Assembly (NCBI RefSeq): GCF_001426665.1
Contig: NZ_LMEY01000001.1
Coordinates: 1,267,179 to 1,331,178, forward strand
Source of the DNA: Rhizobium sp. Root1334
Lineage (GTDB): Bacteria; Pseudomonadota; Alphaproteobacteria; Rhizobiales; Rhizobiaceae
Direction of reading: 5' to 3'
Length of the DNA: 64,000 bases
Position numbers and translations under genes: made by a program. Every line of letters starts with the position of its first letter. Within the stretch, counting starts at the first letter, position 1. Under the pieces are notes generated by a model that was not told the origin of the DNA, did no database searches, and saw nothing but the letters and a program-made list of their open reading frames with translations. Below, piece by piece: positions 34,689 through 44,540 of the stretch.

Positions 34689-37397
34689 ATGACCGACAAC
34701 AACGACGACAAGACATTCGGCGGAGCCAAGAAGACGCTTACCCTGAAGCCTTCCGGGGTGAGTCAGGGAACTGTTCGCCAGGACATGGGTCGCGGCCGCA
34801 CGAAGGCTGTCGTGGTCGAAACGCGCAAGCGGCGGCCTATGCGGCCGGAAGACGAGAAGCCGGTCGTTCCGATCGCAACACCTGCTGCCCCTGTGGCACG
34901 CGTGGTCGAACCGCAGCGCCCGGCACCTGTGCCGCAGCAGCAACAGCCTGCGCGCCCGGCCCAGCCACAGCAGCAGCCGCGTCAGCAGGACAATCGCCAG
35001 GATAACAGCAACCGTCCGCGGGTCGGTGTAGTTCTCAACCAGCTTTCTGCTGGTGAGATCGACGCCCGCCGCCGTGCGCTGGCCGAAGCCCAGATCCGCG
35101 ATGCCGAAGACGCCAAGCGCCGCGCTGCCGAAGAGGCACGCCGTGCCGCTGAAGAAGCCGAGCGTCTGAAGGCCGAACAGGCTGAAGCAGCCCGTCTCGC
35201 CGCCGAAGAGGCAGCCCGAACCCCTGCAGAACGCGAAGCCGAAAAGGCCGCAGCTGAAGCGGCAAAGGCCGCCGAAGTGGAAGCCGCCGCCGTTGCTGCG
35301 CGCAAGGCGGAAGATCAGGCCCGCGCCCAGGCAACAAAGCCTGCAACTACAACAACAGCAGCCACCCCGGCCGCTGGTGCCCGCCGCAAGACGGAAGGCG
35401 AGGATGACGAAGCTCGTCCGAACCGTGGCGCCACCACACCGGTGCGCGGCAAGGTCGTCCGTCCGGAGCCTGCCAAAGCTCCTGCCCGTCCGAAGACGGA
35501 AGAAGAACGCCGCAAGGGCAAACTGACACTGACTGCCGCTCTCGATGACGACGGCAATCCGCGCGGCCGCTCGATGGCTGCGACGCGCCGCCGGCAGGAA
35601 AAGTTCCGCCGCAGCCAGATGCAGGAAACCCGCGAAAAGGTCATGCGCGAGGTTATCCTGCCGGAAACCATCACCATTCAGGAACTGTCGCAGCGTATGG
35701 CTGAACGGGCCGTCGACGTGATCAAGTACCTGATGAAGGAAGGCCAGATGATGAAGCCGGGCGACGTCATCGACGCCGACCTTGCAGAACTCATCGCCGG
35801 CGAATTTGGCCATACTGTCAAGCGCGTTTCGGAATCCGACGTCGAAGAAGGCCTGTTCAGCGCCAAGGACGATGGCGATATGCAGCCGCGCCCGCCGATC
35901 GTGACCATCATGGGTCACGTCGACCACGGCAAGACCTCGCTGCTCGATGCCATCCGCAAGACCCATGTCGTATCGGGCGAAGCCGGTGGCATCACCCAGC
36001 ATATCGGCGCCTATCAGGTCGAGCAGAACGGCAACAAGATCACCTTCATCGACACCCCCGGCCACGCCGCCTTTACCGCGATGCGTGCCCGTGGCGCCCA
36101 GGCGACCGACATCGCGATCCTCGTGGTGGCGGCCGACGACAGCGTTATGCCGCAGACGATCGAATCCATCAGCCACGCAAAGGCTGCCGGCGTTCCGATC
36201 ATCGTGGCGATCAACAAGGTCGACAAGCACGAAGCCGATCCGCAGAAGGTGCGCAACCAGCTGCTGCAGCACGAAGTGTTCGTGGAAACCATGGGCGGCG
36301 AAGTGCTCGACGTCGAAGTCTCGGCCAAGACCGGCCTCGGCATCGATAAGCTGCTCGAAGCCATCCTGCTGCAGGCCGAAATCCTCGACCTGCGCGCCGA
36401 TGCAGACCGCACGGCAGAAGGTACCGTCGTTGAAGCCCAGCTCGATCGCGGCCGTGGTGCAGTTGCCACCGTTCTCGTTCAGAAGGGTACCTTGAAGCCT
36501 GGCCAGATTATCGTTGCCGGCGATCAGTGGGGCCGTGTGCGCGCGCTGGTCAACGACAAGGGCGAACACGTCAAGGAGGCGCCTCCGTCGATGCCGGTCG
36601 AGATCCTCGGTCTTTCCGGTACGCCGCTGGCGGGTGACAAGTTCGCTGTCGTTGAGAACGAAAGCCGTGCTCGCGAAATCTCCGAATATCGCCAGCGCCT
36701 GACCCGCGACAAGGCCGTTGCCCGCGCAACCGGTCAGCGCGGCTCGCTCGAGCAGATGATGATGACGCTGCAGAATACCGGCCTCAAGGAATTCCCGCTG
36801 GTCATCAAGGGCGACGTGCAGGGCTCGATCGAAGCCATTGCCGGCGCACTCGACAAGCTGGGAACCGACGAGGTTCGTGCCCGCATCGTGCATTCGGGTG
36901 CCGGTGGTATCACCGAATCCGACATCTCGCTGGCGGAAGCATCGAACGCGGCCATCATCGGCTTCAACGTTCGTGCCAACGCCCAGGCCCGCACGGCCGC
37001 AGAACGCGCCGGTATCGAGATCCGCTACTACAACATCATCTACGATCTGGTGGATGACGTGAAGGCAGCGATGTCGGGCCTGCTGTCGCCAGAACGCCGC
37101 GAAACCTTCCTCGGCAATGCCGAAATCCTGGAAGTGTTCAACATCACCAAGACCGGCAAGGTCGCGGGTTGCCGGGTCATCGAAGGCAAGGTCGAACGCG
37201 GTGCAGGTGTGCGTCTGGTTCGCGACAACGTCGTTATCCACGAAGGCAAGCTCAAGACCCTCAAGCGCTTCAAGGACGAAGTTTCCGAAGTGCCGATGGG
37301 CCAGGAATGCGGTATGGCCTTCGAGAACTACGAAGATATCCGCGCCGGAGACACGATCGAGTGCTTCCGCGTCGAGCATATTACCCGCACGCTGTAA
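34689..37397 (+). CDS. infB: Translation initiation factor IF-2
   Basis: 902 residues. A long alanine/glutamate-rich coiled N-terminal region (about 100-300) precedes the IF2-N helical domain and the GTPase domain. G1 is '[12 protein letters not shown]' (about residue 407), G3 'DTPGHAAF', G4 'NKVDK'. The C-terminal domains that bind fMet-tRNA follow ('[20 protein letters not shown]', '[19 protein letters not shown]'). It is the last gene of the operon here, closed by a strong terminator; rbfA does not follow. Confidence 0.98.
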   Translation: MTDNNDDKTFGGAKKTLTLKPSGVSQGTVRQDMGRGRTKAVVVETRKRRPMRPEDEKPVVPIATPAAPVARVVEPQRPAPVPQQQQPARPAQPQQQPRQQDNRQDNSNRPRVGVVLNQLSAGEIDARRRALAEAQIRDAEDAKRRAAEEARRAAEEAERLKAEQAEAARLAAEEAARTPAEREAEKAAAEAAKAAEVEAAAVAARKAEDQARAQATKPATTTTAATPAAGARRKTEGEDDEARPNRGATTPVRGKVVRPEPAKAPARPKTEEERRKGKLTLTAALDDDGNPRGRSMAATRRRQEKFRRSQMQETREKVMREVILPETITIQELSQRMAERAVDVIKYLMKEGQMMKPGDVIDADLAELIAGEFGHTVKRVSESDVEEGLFSAKDDGDMQPRPPIVTIMGHVDHGKTSLLDAIRKTHVVSGEAGGITQHIGAYQVEQNGNKITFIDTPGHAAFTAMRARGAQATDIAILVVAADDSVMPQTIESISHAKAAGVPIIVAINKVDKHEADPQKVRNQLLQHEVFVETMGGEVLDVEVSAKTGLGIDKLLEAILLQAEILDLRADADRTAEGTVVEAQLDRGRGAVATVLVQKGTLKPGQIIVAGDQWGRVRALVNDKGEHVKEAPPSMPVEILGLSGTPLAGDKFAVVENESRAREISEYRQRLTRDKAVARATGQRGSLEQMMMTLQNTGLKEFPLVIKGDVQGSIEAIAGALDKLGTDEVRARIVHSGAGGITESDISLAEASNAAIIGFNVRANAQARTAAERAGIEIRYYNIIYDLVDDVKAAMSGLLSPERRETFLGNAEILEVFNITKTGKVAGCRVIEGKVERGAGVRLVRDNVVIHEGKLKTLKRFKDEVSEVPMGQECGMAFENYEDIRAGDTIECFRVEHITRTL

Positions 37398-37427
37398 GCG
37401 CTTCCGGGTTAAACATATCGTTTCAAA

Positions 37428-37451
37428 ATGGCGGCTTCGGCCGCCATTTTT
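37428..37451 (+). terminator. Terminator of the infB operon
   Basis: ATGGCGGC (37428-37435) and GCCGCCAT (37440-37447) form a perfect stem with a TTCG tetraloop, followed by a T-run. The A-rich 5' flank makes it usable in the opposite direction for the convergent doxX gene too. Confidence 0.9.
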
Positions 37452-37536
37452 CTGTCTGGCTTGCCGCCAATCAGAAGAATTCAGGCAAAAAAGCGCCACG
37501 AATGTTTCCACCCGCGGCGCGCCAATCGTTCAAGTC

Positions 37537-37986
37537 TTAGATCTGCTTACCGATCTTCGCATCAACCGACTGGGTGTTGGAACCACGGATTGCGAAGAAG
37601 AAGAAAATCGCGGCCCAGAGGATGGATTTCTCGGCGCCACCCAGGCCCTCAGCCTTCACGACGCCGTGGAAATATACGGTCACCAGCAGCACAATCATCG
37701 CGGCAAAGGATGCCGGGCGGGTGAAAAGCCCAATCGCGATCAGGATGCCACCGAAAAATTCCGTCGCGGCCAGCAGCGGTGACCAGAAGACGCCGGGGTA
37801 GAAGCCCAGGCTTTCGACCATGCCGACGGCACCCATTGGATTGATGATCTTGCCATAGCCGTGGGTGACGAGCAGAACGCCGGCAACCACGCGCAGCAAT
37901 GTTTCGGCCGTCGTATCGAGCGGCAGATAGAACCGCTGCAGGGCGGGCAGCATGGCTGGCGGCCGGGTCGATGTAAGGTCAGTCAT
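37537..37986 (-). CDS. DoxX-family membrane protein
   Basis: 149 residues from MTDLTSTRPPAMLPALQRFY with GAGGAG upstream. Four hydrophobic helices: 'LLRVVAGVLLVTHGYGKI', 'SPLLAATEFFGGILIAIGLF', 'SFAAMIVLLVTVYFHGV' and 'SILWAAIFFFFAIRG'. The H-G-x-x-K pattern in the first helix and 'EFFGGILIAIGLFTRPA' are typical DoxX features. DoxX-like proteins are linked to thiosulfate or redox stress responses; role here unknown. It interrupts the usual infB-rbfA linkage. Confidence 0.9.
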   Translation of the reverse strand: MTDLTSTRPPAMLPALQRFYLPLDTTAETLLRVVAGVLLVTHGYGKIINPMGAVGMVESLGFYPGVFWSPLLAATEFFGGILIAIGLFTRPASFAAMIVLLVTVYFHGVVKAEGLGGAEKSILWAAIFFFFAIRGSNTQSVDAKIGKQI

Positions 37987-38175
37987 GTTGGCTCCTCTTG
38001 ATTTTTGCAACGCCGCATTCTGTTGCCGCGAAAATTGCACCAATCAAGGGAGGCTCCCGCCAAAACATGATAAATTTAGTTAACAATGTTGTGAGGCATT
38101 CTTGATCACGTGCTGTTGCGGCCTCCTCCGCCGATGGATAACGTCCGCCAGCCTGATATCGCTACGGAAACCGCC

Positions 38176-38457
38176 ATGACAGAAAAGCCACGTATCGCCA
38201 TTCTCTACTGCACCCAGTGCAACTGGCTGCTGCGTGCTGCCTGGATGGCGCAGGAGCTGCTCTCCACCTTTGGTGACAGCCTGGGCGAAGTCGCCCTCAT
38301 TCCCGGCACCGGCGGCAATTTTGAAATCCATGTCGGCGAGACGCTGATCTGGGAACGCAAGCGCGACGGCGGCTTTCCGGGGCCGAAGGAATTGAAGCAG
38401 CGCGTTCGCGACGTGATCGAACCAGGACGCGATCTCGGCCACACCGACCGGACCTGA
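38176..38457 (+). CDS. SelT/SelW/SelH-family protein (Rdx fold)
   Basis: 93 residues from MTEKPRIAILYCTQCNWLLR; an in-frame ATG at 38,134 would add 14 residues. The redox CxxC is 'YCTQC', followed by 'WMAQELLSTFGDSLGEVALI' and the 'FEIHVGETLIWERKRDGGFP' strand, ending 'LKQRVRDVIEP', the family's usual ending. Bacterial members keep cysteine instead of selenocysteine. Small thioredoxin-like protein of uncertain redox role. Five bases before the membrane protein downstream, likely co-transcribed. Confidence 0.9.
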   Translation: MTEKPRIAILYCTQCNWLLRAAWMAQELLSTFGDSLGEVALIPGTGGNFEIHVGETLIWERKRDGGFPGPKELKQRVRDVIEPGRDLGHTDRT

Positions 38458-38461
38458 CACC

Positions 38462-38899
38462 TTGACCGCAAGTCTGCTTTTCGGCGTTTTCAGCGCCGCC
38501 TTTCTCTCCGCCACGTTGTTGGTCGGCGTCTCCGAAGCCGCATTGATCCTTGCCGCCCGGCAACCGGATGCGCAGATCATCGCTCTCTTTCTGGCCGCGA
38601 CGGCGGGTAATGTGCTGGGCGCGGTTGTCAATTTCGTTCTCGGCCGCTTTCTGCTGCGTTTCGAGCATCGCCGCTGGTTTCCGGTCAGCCCGCTCAACCG
38701 GAAGCGGGCAGAGGCGCTGTTTGGCCGTTATGGCCGGCCTATCCTGCTATTCTCGTGGCTGCCCGTGGTCGGCGACCCGCTGACGCTGGTGGCGGGGCTT
38801 CTGCGTACCCCTTTCCCTGTCTTCATTGTCTATGTGACGATTGGCAAGGCGGCGCGCTATGCGGTGTTGTTATGGGCGTGGGACACGTTGACCACCTGA
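38462..38899 (+). CDS. YqaA-family membrane protein (SNARE-associated/DedA-like)
   Basis: 145 residues from a TTG. Hydrophobic helices at 'LLFGVFSAAFLSATLLVGV', 'IALFLAATAGNVLGAVVNFV' and 'LLFSWLPVVGDPLTLVAGLL'. The segment 'RYGRPILLFSWLPVVGDPLT' is the hallmark of YqaA/DedA proteins (glycine, proline and acidic residue in a re-entrant loop). Relatives act as lipid scramblases or flippases; function here not proven. Confidence 0.88.
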   Translation: MTASLLFGVFSAAFLSATLLVGVSEAALILAARQPDAQIIALFLAATAGNVLGAVVNFVLGRFLLRFEHRRWFPVSPLNRKRAEALFGRYGRPILLFSWLPVVGDPLTLVAGLLRTPFPVFIVYVTIGKAARYAVLLWAWDTLTT

Positions 38900-39254
38900 C
38901 CGCCGCTCAAGTCAAAAGCGAAGAATGTTCCGCCGCGTTGTCCAACATGCGCCGTTTAGAAAGATTAGTCCTTCTGCAGACGCCGCTATGAGAAAGCATC
39001 CGCTCAGCACTTAGCCAAGAACGAAATTTCGAAATCCCGCTATCTGGTTCCGCATTTCACCGGAAGGGGTTTACTTGGTCGGTACTCCTGCTTCACATAA
39101 CGGCCAGTATTTTTGTTTATTGGTGCTTTCGTGGCCATCCGGCTGCAAATTTGATGTCATTCGGCGTCCCAGCTGTTCAAGTGGCAGGATGCTCCCTTAT
39201 TTCCTTTGATCACTCATGTGATTACTAAATCCTGGCAACGAAGCGGAGAATGGA
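38900..39254. other. Non-coding stretch
   Basis: About 355 bases without a credible gene or recognised RNA. AT content rises toward 39,100. GGAGAATGGA at the right end is the ribosome-binding site of the next gene. No clear terminator follows the YqaA gene. Confidence 0.4.
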
Positions 39255-40694
39255 TTGAGTTTGAAATTCGGCACCAGCGGTCTGCGCGGCCTATCCATCG
39301 ACCTCAACGGCCCTCCCGCCGCCCTCTACGCGACCGCGTTTGCCCGCTATCTCCTCTCGTCCGGCCAAGCGAAAATCGGCGATCCGATCCTGCTGGGCCG
39401 GGATTTTCGCGCCTCCAGCCCGGAAATTTCAGCGATCTGCGCTGGCGCATTGACCCGCTGCGGGTTGACCGTTCTCGATTGCGGGACCGTACCGACGCCG
39501 GCTCTCGCCCTTTATGGATTGGAGAGCGGTGCAGCAGCATTGATGATCACCGGCTCGCATATCCCCGCCGACCGCAACGGCATCAAGTTCTACCGCCCGA
39601 ACGGGGAAATCTCCAAGATCGACGAGGACGCAATCGGCGCGGAAGCAGCAGCGCTCATGGCCCGCTCGGTCCCGATCGATGCGACGCCCGGCCCGGCCGC
39701 CGACCATGCCCGGCAGGCCGAGGCACTTTTCCTGGCCCGCAACGCCGCAGTCCTTCCCGCAGGCGCTCTGACCGGCCTGAAAGTCGGCGTGTATCAGCAC
39801 AGCACCGTGGCACGCGACCTGTTCGTCGAGGTTCTGAGGGATTACGGCGCCGATGTCGTTGCACTTGGCCGCTCCGCCGATTTCATTCCAGTCGATACCG
39901 AAGCCGTTTCGCCCGCAACCATCGACTTGCTCAAGACATGGGCGGCCGAGCATCAACTCGACGCGATCGTCTCGGCCGATGGCGACGGCGACCGCCCGCT
40001 TGTCAGCGATGAAACCGGCCTACCGTTGCGCGGTGATCTTTTGGGCCTGATCGCAGCACAATTTACTGGCGCGACTGTTGCCGTGACGCCTGTCACCTCC
40101 AATTCGGGCCTTGAGGGCCAGCCAGGCCTCTCCATCCTGCGCACGCGCGTCGGTTCGCCATTTGTCATCGAGGGCATGCTGGAGGCGGTCCGCAACGGGA
40201 AAACCGGCGTCGTCGGCTTCGAGGCCAATGGCGGCACCCTGACCGCCACGGATTTCACCCTCAACGGCACCAAGCTTAGAGCCTTGCCAACGCGCGACAG
40301 CTTCCTGCCGGCGCTTGCCGTGCTTTCACTTGCCGCACGCAGCCAGCAGCCTCTCTCATCGCTTGCAGCAGGCTTTGCCCTGCGGGTGGCGCTGAGCGAC
40401 CGGATCGAAAATTTTCCATTGGAGACGAGTGCTGCGCTGATGAGCCATCTCCGCTCAGGCCCGGACAATCTGGCAAGTTTTCTCGCCCCCATCGGAAAGC
40501 CGGAAACGCTCAGCGACGTCGACGGGTTGCGCGTGACACTGACCGATCGCAGCGTCGTTCACTTCCGCCCCTCGGGAAATGCACCGGAAATGCGCTGCTA
40601 TGCGGAGGCGGAAACAGCCGATCAGGCAAAGCAGGTCCTCGAACAGGGGCTCGCTTGCATTCGCGCCTTTGGCGAGCGGCAGCCGGCAGCGTGA
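39255..40694 (+). CDS. Phosphohexomutase (phosphomannomutase/phosphoglucomutase)
   Basis: 479 residues from a TTG start with GGAGAA upstream. 'LKFGTSGLRGL' opens the enzyme; the phosphoserine loop is 'MITGSHIPADRNGIKFYR'; the metal loop is 'VSADGDGDRP'; the sugar-binding loop is 'GFEANGGTLT'; the phosphate-binding loop is 'FRPSGNAPEMRCYAE'. All catalytic elements are intact. The serine loop TGSHIP departs from the common TASHNP, a variant seen in some rhizobial mutases. It interconverts hexose 1- and 6-phosphates for surface polysaccharides. Confidence 0.93.
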   Translation: MSLKFGTSGLRGLSIDLNGPPAALYATAFARYLLSSGQAKIGDPILLGRDFRASSPEISAICAGALTRCGLTVLDCGTVPTPALALYGLESGAAALMITGSHIPADRNGIKFYRPNGEISKIDEDAIGAEAAALMARSVPIDATPGPAADHARQAEALFLARNAAVLPAGALTGLKVGVYQHSTVARDLFVEVLRDYGADVVALGRSADFIPVDTEAVSPATIDLLKTWAAEHQLDAIVSADGDGDRPLVSDETGLPLRGDLLGLIAAQFTGATVAVTPVTSNSGLEGQPGLSILRTRVGSPFVIEGMLEAVRNGKTGVVGFEANGGTLTATDFTLNGTKLRALPTRDSFLPALAVLSLAARSQQPLSSLAAGFALRVALSDRIENFPLETSAALMSHLRSGPDNLASFLAPIGKPETLSDVDGLRVTLTDRSVVHFRPSGNAPEMRCYAEAETADQAKQVLEQGLACIRAFGERQPAA

Positions 40695-40795
40695 TTGCAG
40701 CAAAGCTCGGCGAAATTGTTTGGGGAAAAATCATTCCCCTTCAACGGTTTGCTCAACTTTCCTACTCATTTTCAATGAAAAACTCAAAAACCCTG

Positions 40796-40824
40796 TTGAC
40801 ACAAAAGCGCGAGCCCCGTACACC
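40796..40824 (+). promoter_or_regulatory. Promoter of tRNA-Leu
   Basis: A consensus TTGACA (40796-40801) is followed after 17 bases by TACACC (40819-40824), eleven bases before the mature tRNA. A strong -35 with a weak -10 is common for rhizobial stable RNA promoters. Confidence 0.65.
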
Positions 40825-40834
40825 CCCGCTCGTC

Positions 40835-40921
40835 GCCCAGATGGCGGAATTGGTAGACGCGCCAGCTTCAGGTGCTGGTACTCGAAAGGGTGTGGAGGTT
40901 CGAGTCCTCTTCTGGGCACCA
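40835..40921 (+). tRNA. tRNA-Leu (anticodon CAG)
   Basis: The acceptor arms GCCCAG and CTGGGC pair, and the 3' end ACCA is encoded. D-loop TTGGTAGAC, anticodon stem CCAGC/GCTGG with loop TTCAGGT giving anticodon CAG, a long variable arm, and T-arm with GGTTCGAGTCC are all present. The long variable arm fits a class II leucine tRNA. It reads CUG. Confidence 0.97.
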
Positions 40922-40960
40922 ATTTCATATTCGCAACTGCCCAGGCAGTTTCGAAGATCA

Positions 40961-40987
40961 AAAAAAGCCCGGTTCGCCGGGCTTTTT
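40961..40987 (+). terminator. Rho-independent terminator after tRNA-Leu
   Basis: AAAAAAGCCCGG and CCGGGCTTTTTT pair perfectly around a TTCG tetraloop, followed by further T. It ends the tRNA transcript and could also stop the AraC gene from the other side. Confidence 0.92.
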
Positions 40988-41031
40988 TTATATCTGAAAT
41001 CGGACATTACCGGGAAGTTCCAAGCAACCTA

Positions 41032-42060
41032 TCAGCCTTTGCGCGTCAGCATGACGTGGCGCGGGATTGTGCCGAACTGGCGGCGGAATGCGGTGGAAAA
41101 ATTGGAAGCGGCCGAATAGCCGGCAATGGCACTTGCCTCCTGTACTGTCACTTCGCCGCCGTTCAAGGCCGCAAAAGCCCGCTCCAGCCGAAGCGTGCGG
41201 AGATATTCGAAGACGCTCTGGTTTTCAGAAATCCGAAACAGCCGCTGCAGGCCGCTGGCGCTGACACCGGCCGCGCGGGCGATCATTCCGACATTCAGTG
41301 GAGCGTCCCAGTGCACTGCGATGTAATCCTTGGCCCGATCCAGGCAGACCGCATCCTGGCGCGTGAGCAGCGCACCTCCCGGCGCACGCCGGCCGGCATG
41401 GAGCACCGCCGCCATGGTTTCGGCAACAAGCTCCACAGCGCGGCTTTCAAGGTAGAGATCGCGCATCGCCGGCAGGAGCGGCAATGGCGCAAATATCTGC
41501 CGGACGAGTTCAATCATCCGCGGTGTCAGCGTCCAGCGATGCTCGGCCAGATGCTCACGCATCAACCGTTCACCGCCCTTGGTGTCCGCGATCTCCTCCA
41601 TGGCATCAAGATGCAGCCATTCCGGCGTTGCAGAAACGACGACATGCCGCAAATGCTGGCGCCCATGGGAGGCCCGCTTGAAGCTCTCCGGGTTGGCATT
41701 CATGATCGCGACGCCGCTTGCCACCCCCTTCTGCGCCTGAAACGTAAAATGCCTGTCGCCAATGGCAAGGTCGACATTGCCGTCGAGAAAGAAGATGCAG
41801 GACAACTCTTCGCCAAGCCGTGATGTCGCGGTGAAGGGCCGTTCCTCGATCGCATCGCTGACATGCAGCACCAACCCGCGGCGAAGTTCCCGATGCAGGA
41901 ACTCGCCCTCCATCAACGTATCGTCGGGCGAGAGCTGGTCATCCGGGCTCTCCAGCACAACGCCGTCCTGACGCAGGAAATCGCGCACGCGCAACCGCTT
42001 GCCCGTACTGCGCAGTTCATAGCCAGCTTCCATGTCCGGTTGGATCGTGGAGGAGGTCAT
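41032..42060 (-). CDS. AraC-family regulator of the iron-uptake locus
   Basis: 342 residues from MTSSTIQPDMEAGYELRSTG with AAGGG upstream; starts up to 24 bases earlier are possible. The C-terminal AraC domain (about 240-335) has 'NVGMIARAAGVSASGLQRLF' and 'TVQEASAIAGYSAASNFSTA'. The N-terminal sensing region resembles PchR/YbtA-type regulators of siderophore systems. It is divergent from the TonB receptor across a control region with an IRO box, so it probably activates the receptor when its cognate ferric siderophore is present. Confidence 0.9.
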   Translation of the reverse strand: MTSSTIQPDMEAGYELRSTGKRLRVRDFLRQDGVVLESPDDQLSPDDTLMEGEFLHRELRRGLVLHVSDAIEERPFTATSRLGEELSCIFFLDGNVDLAIGDRHFTFQAQKGVASGVAIMNANPESFKRASHGRQHLRHVVVSATPEWLHLDAMEEIADTKGGERLMREHLAEHRWTLTPRMIELVRQIFAPLPLLPAMRDLYLESRAVELVAETMAAVLHAGRRAPGGALLTRQDAVCLDRAKDYIAVHWDAPLNVGMIARAAGVSASGLQRLFRISENQSVFEYLRTLRLERAFAALNGGEVTVQEASAIAGYSAASNFSTAFRRQFGTIPRHVMLTRKG

Positions 42061-42233
42061 CGCCAACCCTTCGAAACGCATCATGCTCCCGGTTTGCACC
42101 GGGAATCTTACCAGCCGCCTTGCGCCCGTCGCCACGATGAAAACTTTGGCTACGAACAAAGATATCTGCGCGTTGCGCAAAGGTCTCTTCGTTGCCGATC
42201 ATGGGACAAGTGCCCTAAAGCAATATCTTAACT

Positions 42234-42248
42234 TGATTTACTTGGTCA
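42234..42248. promoter_or_regulatory. IRO box (RirA-type iron operator)
   Basis: TGA-N9-TCA (TGA at 42234-42236, TCA at 42246-42248), inside a larger inverted repeat with arms AACTTGA and TCAAGTT. It matches the IRO-box form described for the rhizobial iron regulator RirA. Lies 36 bases before the TonB receptor start. Confidence 0.7.
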
Positions 42249-42284
42249 AGTTTACCAGAGATGCGAATGTGTGGGGACAAAGAC

Positions 42285-44540
42285 ATGAGCGGCGGCCAGA
42301 AAGCGGAATTTACCGTGGAATACCAGATGGGGCGGTTCAATCGAACCATCAGGCTCAACCGGAAGGACATTCTGCTGGCCTCGACGATAGCATTCGGCCT
42401 TACCATCCCTTGCCCCCATGCGTTCGCCCAGGAATCCGGCTCTGCCACGCCGCTCGAAAAGATCACGGTCGACCCGGGCAAGGACAATCCGAAAGGACCA
42501 GACCAGGGCATTGTCGCCAAGCGAACCTTGAGCGGCTCCAAGACCGACACGCCGCTTCTCGAAACACCGCAAGCCATCAGCGTCGTCACGCGCGACCAGA
42601 TGGATGCACAGGGCGTCAATACCGTGGCGGAGGCCTTGCGTTACACGCCGGGCGTCTTATCGGATCCGAACGGCTATGACATTCGCTATGACTGGCTCTA
42701 CATCCGCGGTTTCAACACCTATGGCACGGTATGGCTCGACGGACTGGTCCTGCCCGGTGATCCCAGCAACTATGCGACGCCCAGCATCAACCCTTATGCG
42801 CTGGAACGCATCGACGTGATCAAAGGACCGGCATCGGTACTTTATGGCCGCTCGATCCCCGGCGGCCTCGTCAACGAAGTCAGCAAGCGGCCACACACCG
42901 AAAGCCGCAACGAACTCGGTATCGAGACCTCCTCCCATGGCGGTATCCAGGGCACGTTCGACTTCACCGGCCCGGTCAGCGAGGGTAGCGACTGGTCCTA
43001 CCGGCTGACCGGCCTTGGCAAAAACATGGGCACGCAGATTGACCGGGAGCGGGAACGCCAGTTGATGCTGGCGCCGAGCCTGACCTGGGCACCGACCGAC
43101 CAGACGGAACTGACGCTTCATGGCTATTACCAGAAGGATCGGCCGAAGGATTTCAACCCTCGCTTTTATCCGGCCATCGGTACCCTGATCGAAAACCCGT
43201 TGGGGCAAATCCCGCTCGACCTGTTTCTCGGAGATCCCGATGCCAGCGTCTTCGAGCGCGATTTCTACACGCTGGGCTATGAATTCTCCCACGAGTTCAA
43301 CGAGACCTGGACCGTGCGCCAGAACCTGCGTTACGGCCGCTCCAGCCAGAACATGTTCCTGGTGCTCGTCAATCCAGCCTTCGCCTATCAGCCCGACGGC
43401 CATACGCTGAACCGTGCCTCGGCCATTTCCGACGACTGGGTTTCGAGCTTCAACGTCGATACCCAGCTTGAAGCCCGCTTCGATACCGGCGCCTTCGATC
43501 ACACCGCGCTCTTCGGGATCGACTATCTGAGAGCCGATTCCTCGACGACGTTCGGCAATGGGTTTGCTGGCGTGCCGCCGCTCGACTATCTCGACCCGGT
43601 TTATGGCGCCGGCTCCATCCCTAAACCCGCAATCCAGCGCTCGGGGCTTCAGGAACAGCGCCAGATCGGTTTCTATCTCCAAGATCAAATCCGCTATGAC
43701 AACTGGATCGGCACCTTCGGCCTGCGCTACGATCTTTCCGACATCGATACGCAAAACCGGATGCTGGCCGGATCGCCGGCCGTCTCCAATGATGATCGTG
43801 AATTGACCTGGCGTGCGGGCCTCACCTATCTGTTCGACAGCGGCATCGCCCCGTATGTCAGCTACTCCACCACCTTCCTGCCTGCGCTTGGCTCCAGCCA
43901 GGCAGGTACGCCGTTCGAGGCGCAGAAGGCCGAGCAGTACGAAATCGGCGTGAAATACGAGCCGCCCGGCGGCAATGGCATGATCACCGCTTCGCTGTTC
44001 GATCTCACCCTGGAAAACGGCCTGACGCCGGATCCCACCAGCACCCTCTACAACGTCCAAACCGGAAAGCAGCGTGTTCGCGGCCTTGAGCTTGAAGCCA
44101 AATACGAGGTGACGCCTGAACTCGACTTGCTCGCGGCCTACGCCTATTCTCACTCCGAGGTGCTCGAAAGCACGAGCGCCATCGCCAAGGGCCGCGAGAT
44201 GTTGCGCCTGCCGGAGCATCAGGCCAGCGCCTGGGTAAACTATCGCCCTTCCGTTATCGAAGGCCTATCGCTCAGCGCTGGCGTGCGCATGACATCCTCC
44301 TACCAGACCGACGCCAAATATCTCGAAGAACTGCGCATTCCTGGCCGGGCGCTTGTCGATATCGGGGCCCAGTATGATTTCGGCGCCATGGATACGGCAT
44401 TTTCGGGAACAACGCTTCGCGTCAACGTGAGCAACCTTTTCGACAAGGAATATGTTTCCCATTGCCTCAACATTACCGGCGGAAGCTGCAACTACGGCGC
44501 AGGCCGGGCGGTCACCGCGAGCCTGAAATACGTATGGTAA
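42285..44540 (+). CDS. TonB-dependent siderophore receptor
   Basis: 751 residues from MSGGQKAEFTVEYQ; a signal segment 'DILLASTIAFGLTIPCPHAF' follows a longish N-region. Plug domain: 'ETPQAISVVTRDQMDAQGV', 'LYIRGFNTYGTVWLDGL', 'ERIDVIKGPASVLYGRSIPG'. The 22-strand barrel ends '...VTASLKYVW' with a terminal aromatic residue. The pattern fits the ferrichrome/ferrioxamine (FhuA/FoxA) siderophore class; the FRAP and NPNL boxes of heme receptors are absent. Overlaps the binding-protein gene. Confidence 0.93.
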   Translation: MSGGQKAEFTVEYQMGRFNRTIRLNRKDILLASTIAFGLTIPCPHAFAQESGSATPLEKITVDPGKDNPKGPDQGIVAKRTLSGSKTDTPLLETPQAISVVTRDQMDAQGVNTVAEALRYTPGVLSDPNGYDIRYDWLYIRGFNTYGTVWLDGLVLPGDPSNYATPSINPYALERIDVIKGPASVLYGRSIPGGLVNEVSKRPHTESRNELGIETSSHGGIQGTFDFTGPVSEGSDWSYRLTGLGKNMGTQIDRERERQLMLAPSLTWAPTDQTELTLHGYYQKDRPKDFNPRFYPAIGTLIENPLGQIPLDLFLGDPDASVFERDFYTLGYEFSHEFNETWTVRQNLRYGRSSQNMFLVLVNPAFAYQPDGHTLNRASAISDDWVSSFNVDTQLEARFDTGAFDHTALFGIDYLRADSSTTFGNGFAGVPPLDYLDPVYGAGSIPKPAIQRSGLQEQRQIGFYLQDQIRYDNWIGTFGLRYDLSDIDTQNRMLAGSPAVSNDDRELTWRAGLTYLFDSGIAPYVSYSTTFLPALGSSQAGTPFEAQKAEQYEIGVKYEPPGGNGMITASLFDLTLENGLTPDPTSTLYNVQTGKQRVRGLELEAKYEVTPELDLLAAYAYSHSEVLESTSAIAKGREMLRLPEHQASAWVNYRPSVIEGLSLSAGVRMTSSYQTDAKYLEELRIPGRALVDIGAQYDFGAMDTAFSGTTLRVNVSNLFDKEYVSHCLNITGGSCNYGAGRAVTASLKYVW

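Noticed and set aside
33411..37511. A 1,366-codon open frame on the minus strand opposite nusA, ylxR and infB
   Set aside because: It is antisense to three well-recognised genes, is built of low-complexity composition and arises from the GC-rich third-position bias of infB.
42657..44219. A 520-codon minus-strand frame opposite the TonB receptor
   Set aside because: Shadow of the receptor; no homology-like motif.
42285..44540. TonB receptor as a heme/hemophore (HasR-like) receptor
   Set aside because: FRAP and NPNL motifs of heme receptors are absent and the plug resembles siderophore receptors, although a hemophore-like gene lies nearby.
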